From NCBI RefSeq assembly GCF_004799345.1, contig NZ_SSMC01000001.1, forward strand, positions 124,001 through 188,000: a stretch of 64,000 bases of DNA, written 5' to 3'. Each line of letters begins with the position of its first letter. The stretch's first letter is position 1. This DNA is from Robertkochia marina (GTDB lineage Bacteria > Bacteroidota > Bacteroidia > Flavobacteriales > Flavobacteriaceae). The translations under genes and the position numbers were made by a program. This document shows positions 8,309-17,447 of this stretch, in pieces. The notes under the pieces are model-generated. The model saw only the letters and a program-made list of their open reading frames with translations, did no database searches and was not told the origin of the DNA.

Positions 8309-10519
8309 TTAGTCTAGTTGTTGTTTAGCCATAAAATCTTCATTGATCCTATCTCCCAAATGCTCGTCGATGAAGTTAGTCATTTTTGTGTAAAGCTGCA
8401 GTCGGGTATTTCCACCATAGATTCCGTGGTTCTTATCCGGATAAATAGCCCAGTCAAATTGCTTGTTGGCCTGTACCAGGGCTTCCACCATACGCATGGT
8501 ATTTTGCACATGTACATTATCATCAGCAGTACCGTGAACAAGAAGGTAATCGCCTTTGAGGTTGTTCACGAAGTTAATAGGGGAGTTATCATCATACCCT
8601 GAAGGGTTTTCCTGTGGTGTGCGCATATATCTTTCAGTATATACCGTATCATAGAATCTCCAGCTGGTCACCGGCGCTACAGCAATAGCCATGCTGAATA
8701 CATCATTACCTTTAAGAATGGCGTTGGAACTCATAAAGCCGCCATAACTCCATCCCCAGATACCAATACGTTCCTGATCAATGTATGAAAGTTCTCCTAA
8801 CTTCTTTGCCGCCGCGATCTGATCTTCCACCTCGTACTTACCAAGTTCCTTGTAAGTTACTTTCTTAAAATCAGCCCCTTTGAATCCGGTTCCTCTCCCA
8901 TCAACACAAACAATGATATAACCTTTTTGAGCCAGCATCTGGTACCAGTAATCGTTACTGCTATTCCAGCGGTTGGCCACCGATTGAGAACCCGGGCCTG
9001 AGTATTGGAACATGAAAAGTGGATATTCTTTTCCTGCATCAAAGTCGGCAGGTTTGATCATCCACATGTTCAATTCGTTACCGTTAACCGAAATAGTGGA
9101 GAATTCCTTTTCTGACATCTCGTACCCAGCCAACACTTCATTCAACTGGTTGTTATTTACGATCTCCTTGATCACCTTCCCGGTTTCAGCATCGTTCAGA
9201 GTGTAGCGATAAGGCGTGGAAGCGCTTGAAAAACTATTGATATAATAGGTGAAATCGGTACTAAAGGTAGCATTATGGGTTCCTGCTTCTGAAGAAAGAC
9301 GCTTCTTCCCTTTACCATTGAGACGAATACTGTAAATGTCTCTGTTCACAGACCCATTCTCTACAGACTGATAATAGATCTTTTTTGAATCTGCATCGTA
9401 ACCATAATAATTGGTTACCTCCCACATGCCTTCAGTCACCTGGTTTTTCAGTTTTCCTTTCTTATCGTAGTAGTAGATATGGTTATACCCGTCTCTTTCG
9501 CTGGTCCAGATAAAACTATTGTCAGCCAGGAAGGTCAGGTTATCAGTAATGTCTACATAAGCATCGTCTGTTTCATGAAGAACAAGATCAAGCTCTTTTT
9601 TATCGCTGTGATAGAAATATAGTTTAAGATCGTTCTGATGCCTGTTCATCACCTGAATACTCAGCACATCAGCATCCGGAGTCCATTTTATCCTTGGAAT
9701 GTAATAAGCATCTTCCAAAGCGACATCATTGGTTGTTTGAGCAGCAAGATCGTAAACATGGAGACTTACCTCAGAATTCTTCTCACCTGCCTTCGGATAT
9801 TTAAAAACCTGCTGGTCAGGATAAAGACTTTGACCAAAAACATCCATTGAAAATTCAGGCACCTCCGTTTCATCAAAGCGAATAAAAGCGATCTCTGACC
9901 CATCAGCATTCCAGTCAAAAGCTCTTACAAAAGAGAACTCTTCTTCATAAACCCAGTCGGTTACCCCATTAATGATCTCATTCTTCTTCCCATCGGTGGT
10001 TACCTGCATGGTCTGACCTGACTGGAGATCTTTGATATAAATATTATTTTCAAAAACGTAGGCTACCTTGCTGCCATCAGGAGAAAAAGCAGGCTCCTGG
10101 ATACGGTTCTCTGAGATCAGTGAGAGTGATTTCGTTTGCAGATCGTAAACAAAATATTTCCCAAGGGTTGATCTTCTAAAAACCGATTCCACCTCTGTGG
10201 CAAGCATCAGTTTTTGTTCATCATCACTAAATTGATAAGACCTGAAATTCTGAATACCCTCAAGATCTGCAGAAGAAACAATGGTTTCAATCTTTTCCAG
10301 AGTGGCATAATCATATTTATCCACGGCAGTGCTTCGGGTACTTCTGTCGTAATTGAGTACTGTATATTGTTTCCCGTTGTCCATGGAGTGAAGAGCATCC
10401 ATTCCTTCAGTCCGGAAGGCACCTCCCCATATTTCTTCAAGTGTAAATTTTTGATCCTGGGCCAAAAGGACCGTAGTGAGCCCTAAAAACAGCAATAAGG
10501 TATAACCTGTTTTCTTCAT
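8309..10519 (-). CDS. Dipeptidyl peptidase IV-type S9 serine peptidase
   Basis: Exported prolyl dipeptidyl peptidase removing N-terminal Xaa-Pro dipeptides. 736 residues: signal peptide (LLFLGLTTVLLAQ), an eight-bladed propeller region (DPPIV_N, about 40-450) including the WVYEEEF glutamate motif that binds the substrate N-terminus, and a C-terminal alpha/beta hydrolase domain. The nucleophile is in GIWGWSYGGFM (about residue 590), the aspartate in GTADDNVH and the histidine in DKNHGIYGG. First gene of a two-gene unit with the POT transporter. Confidence 0.94.
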   Translation of the reverse strand: MKKTGYTLLLFLGLTTVLLAQDQKFTLEEIWGGAFRTEGMDALHSMDNGKQYTVLNYDRSTRSTAVDKYDYATLEKIETIVSSADLEGIQNFRSYQFSDDEQKLMLATEVESVFRRSTLGKYFVYDLQTKSLSLISENRIQEPAFSPDGSKVAYVFENNIYIKDLQSGQTMQVTTDGKKNEIINGVTDWVYEEEFSFVRAFDWNADGSEIAFIRFDETEVPEFSMDVFGQSLYPDQQVFKYPKAGEKNSEVSLHVYDLAAQTTNDVALEDAYYIPRIKWTPDADVLSIQVMNRHQNDLKLYFYHSDKKELDLVLHETDDAYVDITDNLTFLADNSFIWTSERDGYNHIYYYDKKGKLKNQVTEGMWEVTNYYGYDADSKKIYYQSVENGSVNRDIYSIRLNGKGKKRLSSEAGTHNATFSTDFTYYINSFSSASTPYRYTLNDAETGKVIKEIVNNNQLNEVLAGYEMSEKEFSTISVNGNELNMWMIKPADFDAGKEYPLFMFQYSGPGSQSVANRWNSSNDYWYQMLAQKGYIIVCVDGRGTGFKGADFKKVTYKELGKYEVEDQIAAAKKLGELSYIDQERIGIWGWSYGGFMSSNAILKGNDVFSMAIAVAPVTSWRFYDTVYTERYMRTPQENPSGYDDNSPINFVNNLKGDYLLVHGTADDNVHVQNTMRMVEALVQANKQFDWAIYPDKNHGIYGGNTRLQLYTKMTNFIDEHLGDRINEDFMAKQQLD

Positions 10520-10728
10520 TGATAAGATTTTTTATGAAAGCGCCCAAGTTTAGTAAATTATTCTCATTATTCCCCCTATTTTTTGTTAAAGATTGTACCC
10601 AAAACGTTATTAAACCCTACGGTTACTACCTATGGCGTGGTAACCCTCATCTACTTGTTTAATAAAGCTTCCCATGAATCATTAGCCCTTACTTTTTTGC
10701 ATTGCCCAAAAAAGTAACAAAAAAGTCT

Positions 10729-10870
10729 AGTCCTGGTTCTTCGGCCATCCGCTAAAGATTTGTTGCCTAAGCCAGCTGAACTCACCACGCCCTCGGCGTG
10801 GCTCAGACAGCACCTGGCTTTTCACGGCAACTTCATCAAGCGGGTCCTGGCCTGCCAGAACCTGAGGACG
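10729..10870. repeat. Nested ~140-nt fold-back element
   Basis: Successive pairs of complementary arms nest around one centre: GTCCT-GGTTCT with AGAACC-TG-AGGAC (outermost), GGCCA (10743-10747) with TGGCC (10849-10853), CCGCT (10749-10753) with AGCGG (10839-10843), GTTGCC (10762-10767) with GGCAAC (10826-10831), AAGCCAG (10769-10775) with CTGGCTT (10814-10820), and the apical stem CCACGCC (10785-10791) with GGCGTGG (10795-10801) closing on a CTC loop. The fold is seen directly. Whether it acts as RNA or DNA is unknown. Confidence 0.75.
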
Positions 10871-11039
10871 GCATTTAATTCATAGAAAGAATATAACTCA
10901 GTTAATCCTATTCGTGATGTTGATTTGAAAGGAACGAATATTTACAGCAGGACCGAACGGTTATGCAAGGTTAAAAACCTTGCATAGTGAGGGGCCAGAT
11001 GGTGGGTTGGATGTAAACCAATCGGAAGTGCGGAGCATG

Positions 11040-11130
11040 CAGCAGGGCCGAGCGTTAAGAAAACAGCCTGTGGCTGTTTTTAGCGAACCTGCCTGACGGC
11101 AGCCAGGGGAGCCAGAAGGCGCGCCGGGAA
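11040..11130 (+). repeat. Copy A of the AGCGAACCTGCC dispersed hairpin repeat
   Basis: Constant left flank GGGCCGAGCG, then a hairpin AAACAGCC / GGCTGTTT (11061-11068 with 11072-11079), then the constant right flank TTTTAGCGAACCTGCCTGAC and GGCAGCCAGGG. It shares both flanks with the copies near 33698, 41262 and 51325, but its hairpin arms are different bases. Confidence 0.75.
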
Positions 11131-11269
11131 ATAAAGTTAAGTATTACGGTTCGTTTTATTCGCCTATTTATTATTGTTCTAGAGGTGCTCATGAGGGCTT
11201 CGCCGTTGCATCAAGGCAAAATGAACAATAGCTCATTCTTGAAAAAACCATTCACAATACTTCAGCTGT

Positions 11270-11299
11270 AACTGCTGCCGGGGTTAATTCTTATATTTG
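11270..11299 (+). promoter_or_regulatory. Bacteroidota-type promoter for HMG-CoA reductase
   Basis: A perfect TAnnTTTG -7 element, TATATTTG, lies at 11292-11299, about 27 nt before the ATG at 11326. The -33 region is less clear (GGGGTTAATTC). This supports starting the gene at 11326 rather than at the upstream in-frame TTG at 11308, which would leave almost no leader. Confidence 0.5.
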
Positions 11300-11325
11300 T
11301 GTAAAATTTGATCCTGTTTTTAACC

Positions 11326-12651
11326 ATGAGTAAACCTGTAAAGGGATTTTCCAAGCTAAGCAAGGAAGAGAAGATCACCTGGCTTTCAGAACACTATTTT
11401 AACGATAAGGAAAAAGGCATTGATGTACTGAAGAAGTACTGGAATAGCGATGAGCGTCTGCAACAACTTCACGATGAGTTCATCGAAAACACCATTTCCA
11501 ATTATTACCTGCCATTAGGAGTGGCACCCAACTTTATGATCAATGGAAAGATCTACACCATTCCCATGGCCATAGAGGAAAGCTCAGTGGTTGCTGCAGC
11601 GAGCAGGGCCGCTAAATTCTGGATGGACCGGGGCGGATTTCACACCAAGGTAATCGCTACAGAAAAGATCGGACAGGTGCATTTTATCTACCGGGGTGAT
11701 AAAGGAAAACTATCACAGTTCTTCACCAAGATCAAACCTCACCTCTTCGCTTCTCTGGAAGACCTCACCGTTAACATGAGAAAACGGGGCGGAGGAATTA
11801 CAGGCATCGAGCTGGTTGATAAAACCGATGCCATGCCAGACTATTTTCAATTGCATTGCTCTTTTGAAACCCTCGACGCCATGGGGGCAAACTTCATCAA
11901 TTCCTGCCTGGAAAGGCTTGCCGATGTGCTTCAGCAGGAGGCCGATCAGCACACCGATTTTAATGACGATGAAAAAGACATCCAGGTAGTCATGAGCATC
12001 CTTTCAAATTATGTTCCTGATTGCAGGGTAAAGGCTGAAGTACGATGCCCGGTAGCTGCATTAAATGAAGACAAGGAATTAACCCCGGCCAGCTTTGCTA
12101 ATAAATTTGTACAAGCGGTGAATATTGCCCAGGTAGAGCCTTTCAGAGCGGTTACTCACAACAAAGGGATCATGAACGGAATCGATGCAGTGGTTCTGGC
12201 AACCGGTAATGATTTCAGAGCTGTCGAGGCAGGAATACACGCCTATGCGGCCCGCGATGGGCAGTATCGAAGCCTGAGCAAGGCAGAGATCATCGATGAT
12301 GAATTTGTGTTCAGCATAGAGATACCCTTGGCCCTTGGAACGGTTGGCGGCTTAACCAAACTTCACCCGCTGGTTAAACTCTCTCTTGAAATTCTTGATG
12401 ATCCTACCGCAAAAGATCTCATGCAGATCGTGGCGGTTGCCGGATTAGCCCAGAATTTTGCTGCGGTAAGATCGCTCATCACCACAGGAATACAAAAAGG
12501 TCACATGAAAATGCATCTGATGAACATCCTGAATCAAATGGATGCCAGCAAGGAAGAGAAGACCTATTTTACGCAATATTTCCAGGACAAAGTGGTTACC
12601 CATCGCGATGTGATCAGCGCCGTGGAAAACTACCGTAAGGCTCAAAACTAA
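11326..12651 (+). CDS. Hydroxymethylglutaryl-CoA reductase, class II type
   Basis: Interconverts HMG-CoA and mevalonate, the committed step of the mevalonate route to isoprenoids. About 441 residues. Recognisable blocks are ENTISNYYLPLGVAPNFMING, the catalytic-glutamate segment IEESSVVAAASRAAKFW (near residue 80) and the ATGNDFRAVEAGIHAYAAR block near residue 292. Class II enzymes lack the membrane anchor of the eukaryotic form, and none is seen. The GHMP kinase gene starts 5 nt later. In Flavobacteriia this class works in the biosynthetic direction (established for the mevalonate-using lineage), so a synthetic role is inferred. Confidence 0.93.
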   Translation: MSKPVKGFSKLSKEEKITWLSEHYFNDKEKGIDVLKKYWNSDERLQQLHDEFIENTISNYYLPLGVAPNFMINGKIYTIPMAIEESSVVAAASRAAKFWMDRGGFHTKVIATEKIGQVHFIYRGDKGKLSQFFTKIKPHLFASLEDLTVNMRKRGGGITGIELVDKTDAMPDYFQLHCSFETLDAMGANFINSCLERLADVLQQEADQHTDFNDDEKDIQVVMSILSNYVPDCRVKAEVRCPVAALNEDKELTPASFANKFVQAVNIAQVEPFRAVTHNKGIMNGIDAVVLATGNDFRAVEAGIHAYAARDGQYRSLSKAEIIDDEFVFSIEIPLALGTVGGLTKLHPLVKLSLEILDDPTAKDLMQIVAVAGLAQNFAAVRSLITTGIQKGHMKMHLMNILNQMDASKEEKTYFTQYFQDKVVTHRDVISAVENYRKAQN

Positions 12652-12656
12652 CAGGT

Positions 12657-13598
12657 ATGAGCACGGGCACCTTCCACAGTTATGGCAAACTTTTACTCAC
12701 CGGAGAATACCTGGTGTTAGATGGTGCCAAAGCACTGGCATTACCTACCCGGCCGGGTCAGGGTTTATCGGCCGACCCCCTGCCGGACCCCGTACTTGAA
12801 TTCATCAGTTTGGATCATACCGGTAAACCGTGGTTTAAGGCCATCGTCAACCTGAAGGCATTAACAGTCAACACCCCCGAAGGTGACATACCGGTCATAC
12901 TTGAAACCACCAACAAGGCTGCGGGAGCCCATTTACTCAGCATGCTCAGGAATATCGCAGCACAAGATCCATCTTTTTTCAAAAATGAACAGGGATACAG
13001 ACTTACCTCTACACTTGAATTCCCGAGAGACTGGGGACTTGGTTCTTCATCTACCTTCATCAATAACCTGGCATTATGGAGCAAAACCGATCCGTACCAA
13101 ATTCTGGAAGCAAGCCTAGGGGGTAGTGGTTATGACCTGGCCTGTGCCAATGCTGCAGGACCTCTTTTTTATACTAAAGTCGCTCCCCGACCAAAGGTTG
13201 AACCCATTAGCTTCAACCCGGAATTTAAGGACGATTTATACTTTATTTATCTCAACAAAAAGCAAAACAGCCGTGATGGCATCTCAAAATACAGAAATCT
13301 CGGCGGCGGTAAAAAAGAAGAGATACGACGGATCAGTGAGATCAGCGAAGCGATTGCCACCTGCTCTTCCCTAAAGGTATTTCAGGAATTAATTTCAGAA
13401 CACGAGCATATTATAAGCAAACTGCTATCGCGGCCAACGGTTAAAGAACAACTATTCCCTGATTTTAACGGCTGTATTAAGAGCCTTGGCGCCTGGGGAG
13501 GAGATTTCATTCTTGCAACCTCTGAAAACGATCCCACCCGCTATTTTCACAGTGAAGGATACAACACTGTTCTGGCCTATACTGACCTTATTTTATAG
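12657..13598 (+). CDS. GYDIA-family GHMP kinase (mevalonate pathway)
   Basis: Small-molecule kinase of the GHMP fold, 313 residues. The N-terminal YGKLLLTGEYLVLDGAKALA matches the substrate-side motif of mevalonate and phosphomevalonate kinases. The ATP loop is the GLGSSSTFINNLALW region (near residue 126). The family-naming motif appears as GGSGYDLACANA (near 154), with Leu where the name has Ile. It lies directly downstream of HMG-CoA reductase, so a mevalonate or phosphomevalonate kinase step is likely, but the exact substrate cannot be decided here. Confidence 0.87.
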   Translation: MSTGTFHSYGKLLLTGEYLVLDGAKALALPTRPGQGLSADPLPDPVLEFISLDHTGKPWFKAIVNLKALTVNTPEGDIPVILETTNKAAGAHLLSMLRNIAAQDPSFFKNEQGYRLTSTLEFPRDWGLGSSSTFINNLALWSKTDPYQILEASLGGSGYDLACANAAGPLFYTKVAPRPKVEPISFNPEFKDDLYFIYLNKKQNSRDGISKYRNLGGGKKEEIRRISEISEAIATCSSLKVFQELISEHEHIISKLLSRPTVKEQLFPDFNGCIKSLGAWGGDFILATSENDPTRYFHSEGYNTVLAYTDLIL

Positions 13599-13611
13599 AC
13601 ACTGATTAAAT

Positions 13612-13645
13612 AAAAAAAGGCCTCCCGTTTCCGGGAAGCCTTTTC
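13612..13645. terminator. Bidirectional terminator between convergent genes
   Basis: A-run, stem AAGGCCTCCCG / CGGGAAGCCTT with a TTTC loop and one mismatch, then a T-run. It sits between the ends of the GHMP kinase gene and the convergent PpiD-like gene and has a U-tract in either direction. Confidence 0.85.
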
Positions 13646-13667
13646 TCTATAATTCTCGATAAATCTC

Positions 13668-15773
13668 TTAGTAGATATCTGCTCTTTCATCTTCGATCTC
13701 AGCAGCATCTTTCAATGCATTGTAGGCTGCAGAAAATACTCTGTTTCTGTTCAATGTCTTTTGCGTATTAGCGTAAGTAGCGTAATTATCAAGAGAAGGA
13801 GCGATACTCTTTGCTGTTACCTCGATAATATAAACACCACTCTGACCTTCGATCATGTCAGAAACATCACCTTCACTCATTCCAAGGGCAGTTCCAACAA
13901 CGAATGGCTCTCTTCCTGCTCCGGGGATGGTTGGTGTTTTCATAGTAAGATCACTAGCAGTTCTAACGGTTGCTCCGTATACGTCTGCCAGTTCTGTCAT
14001 ATTTTTACCGGCATTCTCTTCCATGATCATAGCTGCCTTTTTCTGACGCTTTAAAATAGGCGTTACCCGGGGAGCAGCATCTTTAGCTCTTGCAAGACCT
14101 GCTTTACGCTTTGCGGTAAGCTGGGCAACAACATAACCATCAGGAGTATCAAAACGTCTTACATCTCCAACCTCAGTATCAGGGTTAAAAGTCCACTGTA
14201 CCAAAGATCTCTGGCTACCTACACCAGGAATATTTTCATCCATGGCATTCAGGTTATTTACCGGACGCACAAGGTATTCTGAAGCTTTGGCAACTTCGCT
14301 GAAGTCTCCTTCTCCGGCTGCCATTTCAAATTTTGTAGTTTCAGTGAATACATCACTTAGTGTTTTCTCTGATGCCTCGATCTTTCTTGCTATAGTAGCC
14401 AGTTGAACGGCATCATACTTATCATCAACCTTGATGACATGAAAACCAAAATCAGTCTCAACAACACCTACTGCTCCAATGGCGTTATCAAAGATAAAGT
14501 CATTAAAAGGAGCTACCATTTGTCCGGGTGTGATGTTATCATAAGTACCTCCACGGGTAGCTGAACCAGGATCTTCAGAGTTTTCAAGAGCAAGTCTTGC
14601 AAAATCCTCAGGGTTTCTTTTAACCTCAGCAAGAAGTTCTTCAGCCTTAGCCTTCGCCTCTTCCTTGGTTCTTGGCTCTTTGGCCTGCGCCTGAGCTCCA
14701 TCATAAGAGATAAGAATATGACTGGCCTTTACAGAACCATTATCTTTCTTATCCATCATGCGGGTAAGCTTGTAGTACCCCTGATCTTCATACGGACCGT
14801 AAACAGCACCTTCCTCAAGGCCAAAAATATCATCAGCAACCGCAGCGGCAATACTGTTCTTTACAACATAAGTAGAGTCGAAATTAACATCTGAATACTC
14901 ATTAACGAAAGCAGCTACATCTTCTACCTCACCAAATCCGGGAAGCGTTTCTTTAGCACCTGCAGCCTCATTGTATACCTCTCTGCTTTCTTTAAGAGCG
15001 GTCAGCTCTTCTTTAATACTGGTAATATCTTCTTCAGAAGCTTTCTCGCTGAAAAATACATAACGAATACTTCTTGAAGCTTCTTGAGTAAACTCATTTT
15101 CATGCGCCTTTACATAGGCCTCAATTTCGGACTCAGAAACTGTTACTGCAGTATCAGCGATCGCTGTATAAGGTATCTCAACATACTTGATGCTCACCTT
15201 ATCATTTTCGATATGATAGTTAAGCTCTCCCTCCTTCAATGTACTTCCTACTCCTGCCTTGATCAGGTTAAAGTAAGAGCTCTCTTCGGCAGCACTGATC
15301 AGGGCATCTTCCTGAGCTTGCCACTGCATGTATGCTCCGGGATTATTTGTTTTTAACTGATAGATGAAGTCAACAAATTTTTGCTCGTCAAAAACACCGG
15401 CTTCATTCAGAAAGTTCGGGTCGTTGGCAAAAGCCGGGTTGGCCTTGATCACCTCGAGTATCTGATCTTTCTCAATGCTGATTCCAAGCTCTTCGAATTG
15501 CTGAGCAAGAATAAGGCTTCTCACCTCCTGGTTCCACACCTGGTTCACCACCTGTACGGTAGATGCACCGGCACCAAATCGTCTCGAAGCATTTTCCACC
15601 TTCAGGGCAAAATCTTCCCGAGCGATCGACTCACCATTTACCTCTCCTACTACAGACTTTCCGGCTCCGGTATCATTGGTAAATACCCCGGAAATTACAA
15701 ACGCAAAAAGAGCCAGACCTATTACCAAAATCAGGAACAGGGAACGGCTTCTTATTTTCTCTAGAATTGCCAT
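13668..15773 (-). CDS. PpiD/SurA-like periplasmic peptidyl-prolyl isomerase
   Basis: Membrane-anchored chaperone and prolyl isomerase for outer-membrane protein folding. 701 residues: a short cytoplasmic start (MAILEKIRSRS), one transmembrane helix at about residues 11-31, a SurA_N-like helical region, a parvulin (PPIC) domain at roughly 350-460 containing SHILISYDG, GGTYDNITPGQMV and FGFHVIKVDDK, and a long C-terminal chaperone part. The layout is that of E. coli PpiD. It is the last gene of the minus-strand envelope block. Confidence 0.9.
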   Translation of the reverse strand: MAILEKIRSRSLFLILVIGLALFAFVISGVFTNDTGAGKSVVGEVNGESIAREDFALKVENASRRFGAGASTVQVVNQVWNQEVRSLILAQQFEELGISIEKDQILEVIKANPAFANDPNFLNEAGVFDEQKFVDFIYQLKTNNPGAYMQWQAQEDALISAAEESSYFNLIKAGVGSTLKEGELNYHIENDKVSIKYVEIPYTAIADTAVTVSESEIEAYVKAHENEFTQEASRSIRYVFFSEKASEEDITSIKEELTALKESREVYNEAAGAKETLPGFGEVEDVAAFVNEYSDVNFDSTYVVKNSIAAAVADDIFGLEEGAVYGPYEDQGYYKLTRMMDKKDNGSVKASHILISYDGAQAQAKEPRTKEEAKAKAEELLAEVKRNPEDFARLALENSEDPGSATRGGTYDNITPGQMVAPFNDFIFDNAIGAVGVVETDFGFHVIKVDDKYDAVQLATIARKIEASEKTLSDVFTETTKFEMAAGEGDFSEVAKASEYLVRPVNNLNAMDENIPGVGSQRSLVQWTFNPDTEVGDVRRFDTPDGYVVAQLTAKRKAGLARAKDAAPRVTPILKRQKKAAMIMEENAGKNMTELADVYGATVRTASDLTMKTPTIPGAGREPFVVGTALGMSEGDVSDMIEGQSGVYIIEVTAKSIAPSLDNYATYANTQKTLNRNRVFSAAYNALKDAAEIEDERADIY

Positions 15774-15861
15774 CTATCAATCAATTTATCAAATTAGTGT
15801 GGGCGAAAATACCATTTTTTTGCAATAAACAAAACCTGAAAAAACAATTATTGCGCTTCTT

Positions 15862-17133
15862 TTAAGCCTCTCCCAGAACTTTGAGCTGAAGTAAATTTAT
15901 CTTGGTATTGGTAACCTCGAGAATGGTAAACTCGTACTGATCTATCCGCAGTATTTCACCCTTTTCGGGAATATCCCCCAAGTGACTGACAACCAGACCT
16001 CCAAGGGTTTCGTAATTTTCACTTTCCGGAAGATCAAGCTTGTATTCTTCATTAATGTAGTCGACCTCAAGCCGTGCTGAAAAACGATATTTATCTTCTC
16101 CGATCTGTTCTTCCTCCAACTCAACACTGTCATGCTCGTCCTGAATCTCACCAAATAACTCTTCAACAATATCTTCAACGGTGATGATACCTGAGGTACC
16201 ACCGTACTCATCGAGAACTACAGCAATGCTTTTTCTTTTCTTTGTCAGAGATTCTAGCACATCACTTATCAACATGGTTTCAGGCACATATTCTACAGGG
16301 AGCATCACACTTTTTACCGTCCTGGGCTTTTTAAACATTTCAAAGGAATGAACATACCCGATAATATCGTCAATTGTGTCCTTAAACACCAGGATCTTTG
16401 AGTAACCCGTATCGGTAAACATAGCAGAAAGGGCACGAGGACTCTCGTGTAATTCTACAGCGGTGATCTCGGTTCTGGGTATCATGACCTCCCTGGCCTT
16501 CACTTCAGAAAATTCTAAGGCATTTTGAAAGATCTGAATTTCGGTATCTAACTCCTCCTCTTCGTCGGCAGCCTCCACCTGCTCAGAAATATAATCCCCC
16601 AGCTCTACCTTGGTAAAAGCCAGTTGTACTTCATCTCCTTCTGTCTTAAACAGGTATTTCAGTATAATGTCTGAGATCCACATAATGAACTCAGAAATAA
16701 ATGAGAACAGCAGATAAAAAAGATAGGCAGGTATAGCAAAAAAGATCACCAGCTTATTGGAGTAGATCTGAAAGAATACCTTGGGCAAAAACTCTGCTGT
16801 AAGCAATATGATCAGGGTAGAAATTACCGTCTGCACCAATATAATGTTAAACGGGAGGGCCAGGCCTGCATACTCAGGATAAAGCAGGGTCACGATCAGG
16901 TCTCCCATATAGATCCCATAAACCACCAAGGCGATATTATTACCCACCAACATGGTAGCAATAAACTTGGAGGGCTTCCTGGTTAGTCTTGTTAAAACCT
17001 TCGCTAAGACCCCTTCTTGCTTCTTTTCAATTTCAATATGGATCTTATTGGCAGAAACATAGGCGATCTCCATTCCGGAGAAGAAGGCTGACAAGATCAG
17101 GGAAAAGATGATAATGACGATGCTTAACGTCAT
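15862..17133 (-). CDS. CNNM/CorC (HlyC)-family membrane protein
   Basis: 423 residues: a CNNM/DUF21 transmembrane region (about 1-190), a pair of CBS domains (about 200-320, including ARVEMIPRTEI-like AREVMIPRTEITAV and VVLDEYGGTSGIIT) and a C-terminal CorC/HlyC transporter-associated domain (LGGLVVSHLGDIPEKGE). Family members act in Mg2+/Co2+ homeostasis. The flavobacterial gliding protein GldE has the same domain order, but no gldD is adjacent, so that name is not assigned. A small membrane protein gene lies 3 nt upstream. Confidence 0.88.
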   Translation of the reverse strand: MTLSIVIIIFSLILSAFFSGMEIAYVSANKIHIEIEKKQEGVLAKVLTRLTRKPSKFIATMLVGNNIALVVYGIYMGDLIVTLLYPEYAGLALPFNIILVQTVISTLIILLTAEFLPKVFFQIYSNKLVIFFAIPAYLFYLLFSFISEFIMWISDIILKYLFKTEGDEVQLAFTKVELGDYISEQVEAADEEEELDTEIQIFQNALEFSEVKAREVMIPRTEITAVELHESPRALSAMFTDTGYSKILVFKDTIDDIIGYVHSFEMFKKPRTVKSVMLPVEYVPETMLISDVLESLTKKRKSIAVVLDEYGGTSGIITVEDIVEELFGEIQDEHDSVELEEEQIGEDKYRFSARLEVDYINEEYKLDLPESENYETLGGLVVSHLGDIPEKGEILRIDQYEFTILEVTNTKINLLQLKVLGEA

Positions 17134-17136
17134 GCG

Positions 17137-17343
17137 CTACTTTTTATTCCTGTTTTGAAATTTCTTTCGGTAGCGTCTGCGGAAAAAGAACATAAAGAGT
17201 GAGAATACTGCGAAGAACAGGAACAGGTATGCCCGGTTGCGGTCAACATTCCATTCTACAACCACCTCATAAAAAGAAACCACTGCAATTACCAGGTAGG
17301 CAATTTCGAAGATCTTGAAATATTTCATTGATTTTTTTATCAT
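17137..17343 (-). CDS. Small two-helix membrane protein
   Basis: 68 residues with two hydrophobic segments (about 10-28 and 36-54) and a very basic tail (RRRYRKKFQNRNKK). It ends 3 nt before the CNNM/CorC gene and is separated from lptC by a terminator, so it may lead that transcript. An internal Met six codons in (MKYFKIFE) is an equally plausible start. No function can be assigned. Confidence 0.7.
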   Translation of the reverse strand: MIKKSMKYFKIFEIAYLVIAVVSFYEVVVEWNVDRNRAYLFLFFAVFSLFMFFFRRRYRKKFQNRNKK

Positions 17344-17401
17344 AACTACTTATCAAAAATAAACAAAAGTTGGTAGTAATACCCAGCAATATCCATAGAA
17401 G

Positions 17402-17430
17402 AAAAAAAGACCTCCATCAGGGAGGCCTTT
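17402..17430 (-). terminator. Rho-independent terminator after lptC
   Basis: On the minus strand, AAAGGCCTCCC / GGAGGTCTTT with a TGAT loop is followed by a T-run. It lies 18 nt after the lptC stop and splits the envelope block into coaX-to-lptC and the small protein plus CNNM/CorC. Confidence 0.8.
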
Positions 17431-17447
17431 ACAGGTGTTCAGTGTCA

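Larger units (their letters stand above)
10520..11325. other. Gene-free stretch with hairpin elements
   Basis: About 800 bp between the divergent DPP-IV and HMG-CoA reductase genes. No supportable coding sequence was found. It holds a short ACTTTTTTG...CCAAAAAAGT fold-back near 10689-10712, the long nested hairpin at 10729-10870, one copy of the AGCGAACCTGCC repeat family at 11040-11130, and the promoter of the reductase gene at its right end. Also notable is a GAGGTGCTCATGAGGGCTTC stretch at about 11181-11200 that resembles GAGCTCGTGAGGGCTTC near 51226. Confidence 0.7.

Noticed and set aside
11308-11325. TTG start six codons upstream for HMG-CoA reductase
   Set aside because: It lies too close to the promoter -7 element; ATG 11326 begins the conserved part.
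15862-17133. GldE gliding-motility protein
   Set aside because: The domain order fits, but no other gld gene is adjacent; the general CNNM/CorC name is safer.
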